Part shown: in pieces, positions 62,383-64,000 of the stretch | Layout of the letters: each line of letters begins with the position of its first letter | Position numbering within the stretch: the stretch's first letter is position 1 | Source of the DNA: Atlantibacter subterraneus | Lineage (GTDB): Bacteria; Pseudomonadota; Gammaproteobacteria; Enterobacterales; Enterobacteriaceae | DNA length: 64,000 bases | Direction: 5' to 3' (one strand) | Assembly: GCF_027853245.1 (NCBI RefSeq) | Contig: NZ_JAPTZM010000002.1 | Translations under genes and position numbers: made by a program | The notes under the pieces: model-generated | The model's input: the letters and a program-made list of their open reading frames with translations, nothing else | Database searches by the model: none | Told to the model about the DNA's origin: nothing

Positions 62383-62589
62383 TTAAGCCATCTCGGTCTG
62401 GAGACGCAAAACCTGACGGTTGACTTCGGACATCACCGAAAGGTGCTGTTTGTCCTTCACTTTCGGGATAAGGATCTTACCCTTATCAAACTCGAAAGCG
62501 CCTACATCCTTGATATATAACCGTCCACGGAACAGGATCTTCACGTATTTAGCCACCTGAAGGGGGTTATAACGTTGGAATATTTTCAC
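62383..62589 (-). CDS. ytfK: YtfK, stringent-response modulator
   Basis: A 68-residue DUF1107 protein, the same length as in E. coli. MKIFQRYNPLQVAKYVKILFRGRLYIKDVGAFEFDKGKIL is nearly identical. E. coli YtfK binds SpoT and shifts it toward (p)ppGpp synthesis under phosphate or fatty-acid starvation. It is convergent with ytfL and divergent from ytfJ. Confidence 0.95.
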   Translation of the reverse strand: MKIFQRYNPLQVAKYVKILFRGRLYIKDVGAFEFDKGKILIPKVKDKQHLSVMSEVNRQVLRLQTEMA

Positions 62590-62924
62590 TTTTTTCTACT
62601 CCTGCTTAGTGTTACGCCCCGGCGGTGCCACAATCGGTCCGTCATGAATAAGGCGCAAATTTTGTTGCCAGTTGACTATAGACCAGTTTGGTCAGGTGAC
62701 ACAGTGTGGTTAAGTTTATTTACCGTTTTATTACAGTTTTTGAGAGTTTTCTTTTCAATAGCCCATAAAAGCCAGTATAAAGCGCGATTTTCTTCAGGAT
62801 ATGTGCGTCCGCCCGCAAAGTGGCATCAAGGTTGCGGGTAAAGAAAGTATTTAGCACATATGCTTAAAAAGTCAGGACCTAGTGGTCCGATCACCTGCTG
62901 AGAACAACAATAAGGATCCGTACA
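62590..62924. promoter_or_regulatory. Divergent region ytfK / ytfJ
   Basis: A 335-base gene-free region that must carry both promoters. A small hairpin GGACC-TAGT-GGTCC (62875-62888) lies in the ytfJ leader, 37 bases before its ATG. No convincing Pho box or further gene was found. An 88-codon open frame here has no recognisable relatives and overlaps the ytfK promoter. Confidence 0.5.
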
Positions 62925-63482
62925 ATGACCCTTCGCAAAGCCGCGACGCTCGCACTATTGCTGCTGCCTTTCATGGCATCGGCTCACAATTTCCAGGATA
63001 ATCAACGCGTCCCGCCGGTCGGCGTCTCTGACCGGGGCGAATTGATTCTTACTAACGATAAGTTTAGCTACAAAAACTGGAACAGCGCGCAGTTAAGTGG
63101 AAAAGTGCGAGTGGTGCAGCATATTGCCGGACGCACCTCCGCCAAAGAAAAGAACGCCGGGCTGATTGAAGCCATCAAAAACGCCAAACTGCCCCACGAT
63201 ACCTATCAGACCACCACCATCGTAAATACCGATGATGCGATCCCGGGCAGCGCGATGTTTGTGCGCAGCAGCCTGGAGGATAATAAAAAGCTCTATCCGT
63301 GGTCGCAGTTCATCGTCGACAGCAATGGCGTAGTGGCTAAATCCTGGGCGCTGGAGCCGGAAAGCTCGGCGGTAGTGGTGCTGGATAAACAGGGACGGGT
63401 GCAATTCGCCAAAGACGGCGGGCTGACCCAGCAGGAAGTGCAGCAGGTAATGAGCCTGCTGCAACAGTTACTTAGTAAATAG
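62925..63482 (+). CDS. ytfJ: YtfJ, periplasmic thioredoxin-like protein
   Basis: A 185-residue protein with a signal peptide ending at ASA (about residue 20) and a thioredoxin-like fold (family TIGR01626) that lacks a CxxC motif. HNFQDNQRVPPVGVSDRGELIL and HIAGRTSAKEKNAGLIEAIKNAKLP match E. coli YtfJ. The function is unknown. Its 3' end overlaps convergent cysQ by 11 bases. Confidence 0.93.
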   Translation: MTLRKAATLALLLLPFMASAHNFQDNQRVPPVGVSDRGELILTNDKFSYKNWNSAQLSGKVRVVQHIAGRTSAKEKNAGLIEAIKNAKLPHDTYQTTTIVNTDDAIPGSAMFVRSSLEDNKKLYPWSQFIVDSNGVVAKSWALEPESSAVVVLDKQGRVQFAKDGGLTQQEVQQVMSLLQQLLSK

Positions 63483-64000
63483 AAACCCGGAAGCCGGGGT
63501 TCAGGAACGACTCGCGCGGGGTGTAATCCAGCGTGACGCCCTTCCAGTCGTGAACATGTGCCCCGGCAGCCACCGCCACCGCGTGCCCTGCGGCGGTGTC
63601 CCAGATGCAGGTTGGCCCGAAACGCGGGTAAAGCTGCGCCTGCCCTTCCGCCACCAGGCAGAATTTGAGCGATGAACCGATGGACGTAGTTTGATGCTCG
63701 CCCAGCTGCTGCAAATACTCTTTTAACTCTTCATCGGTGTGCGAACGGCTGATCACCACCAGCGGTGGCCGGGCGTCGCGCACGTGAATTGGGTTACGAA
63801 TATCGCACTCCTCTTTCCACGCCTTCCCTTCGGCGGCGCTGTACATCACCTTCATCACCGGCGCATATACCACGCCCAGTACCGGTTTTCCGTTTTCAAT
63901 CAGCGCGATATTGACGGTAAATTCGCCATTGCGCTTCAGGAACTCTTTAGTGCCGTCCAGCGGATCCACCAACCAGTAACGCTGCCAGTGCTGACGTATT
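63472..64000 (-). CDS. cysQ: 3'(2'),5'-bisphosphate nucleotidase CysQ (N-terminus beyond window)
   Basis: Mg-dependent phosphatase of the inositol monophosphatase family that removes PAP formed during sulfate assimilation. The visible part reads QHWQRYWLVDPLDGTKEFLK (metal-binding DPLDGT), then TSIGSSLKFCLVAEGQAQLYPR and WDTAAGHAVAVAAGA. It ends FRVSIY. The frame stays open to the window edge; roughly 70 N-terminal residues are missing. Confidence 0.96.
   Translation of the reverse strand, partial: IRQHWQRYWLVDPLDGTKEFLKRNGEFTVNIALIENGKPVLGVVYAPVMKVMYSAAEGKAWKEECDIRNPIHVRDARPPLVVISRSHTDEELKEYLQQLGEHQTTSIGSSLKFCLVAEGQAQLYPRFGPTCIWDTAAGHAVAVAAGAHVHDWKGVTLDYTPRESFLNPGFRVSIY

Noticed and set aside
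62575..62841. 88-codon plus-strand frame between ytfK and ytfJ
   Set aside because: It overlaps the ytfK start and promoter, has no good ribosome-binding site and resembles no known protein.

Overview
The window is chromosomal DNA from a member of the Enterobacteriaceae. Nearly every housekeeping protein is close to identical to, and usually the same length as, its E. coli K-12 homologue as I remember it (GreA 158, DacB 477, ObgE 390, ArcB 778, GltB 1486, Fbp 332 residues). It is not E. coli: gene order and accessory content differ. The genus cannot be fixed from the sequence alone; an Enterobacter/Kosakonia/Cronobacter-type genome is a guess. I saw no tRNA, rRNA, IS element, prophage or CRISPR array.

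Positions 1-31900 carry the block found near 72 min on the E. coli map, in the E. coli order: end of yhbY, greA, dacB, obgE-yhbE-rpmA-rplU, ispB, sfsB, murA, ibaG, mlaBCDEF, yrbG-kdsD-kdsC-lptC-lptA-lptB-rpoN-hpf-ptsN-rapZ-npr, mtgA-elbB, the ArcZ sRNA, arcB, yhcC and gltBD. The work is cell-envelope building (peptidoglycan, Kdo/LPS export, phospholipid trafficking), transcription and ribosome factors, the nitrogen PTS and glutamate synthesis. A sigma-E promoter and a GraL-like attenuator precede greA.

At about 31.9 kb the map jumps: gltD is followed directly by the block found near 96 min in E. coli (mpl, fbp, yjfF-ytfT-ytfR-ytfQ, ppa, ytfP-tamB-tamA, msrA, ytfL, ytfK, ytfJ, cysQ), in inverted orientation. 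The two E. coli positions are nearly equidistant from oriC, so an origin-centred inversion ending here is the simplest explanation.

The second half contains three insertions relative to E. coli. (a) Between fbp and the galactofuranose ABC transporter lie an AT-rich two-gene unit (DUF3289 plus DUF943) and a chemoreceptor gene with a near-perfect flagellar sigma-28 promoter. (b) A chaperone-usher fimbrial operon on the minus strand lies between ppa and ytfP; its usher gene has a one-base frameshift. (c) A second, complete fimbrial operon of the same layout lies on the plus strand between msrA and ytfL. The two operons bracket tamA-tamB, whose products are known to help insert fimbrial ushers into the outer membrane. 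This arrangement and the DUF3289/DUF943 pair are the most interesting parts of the window.
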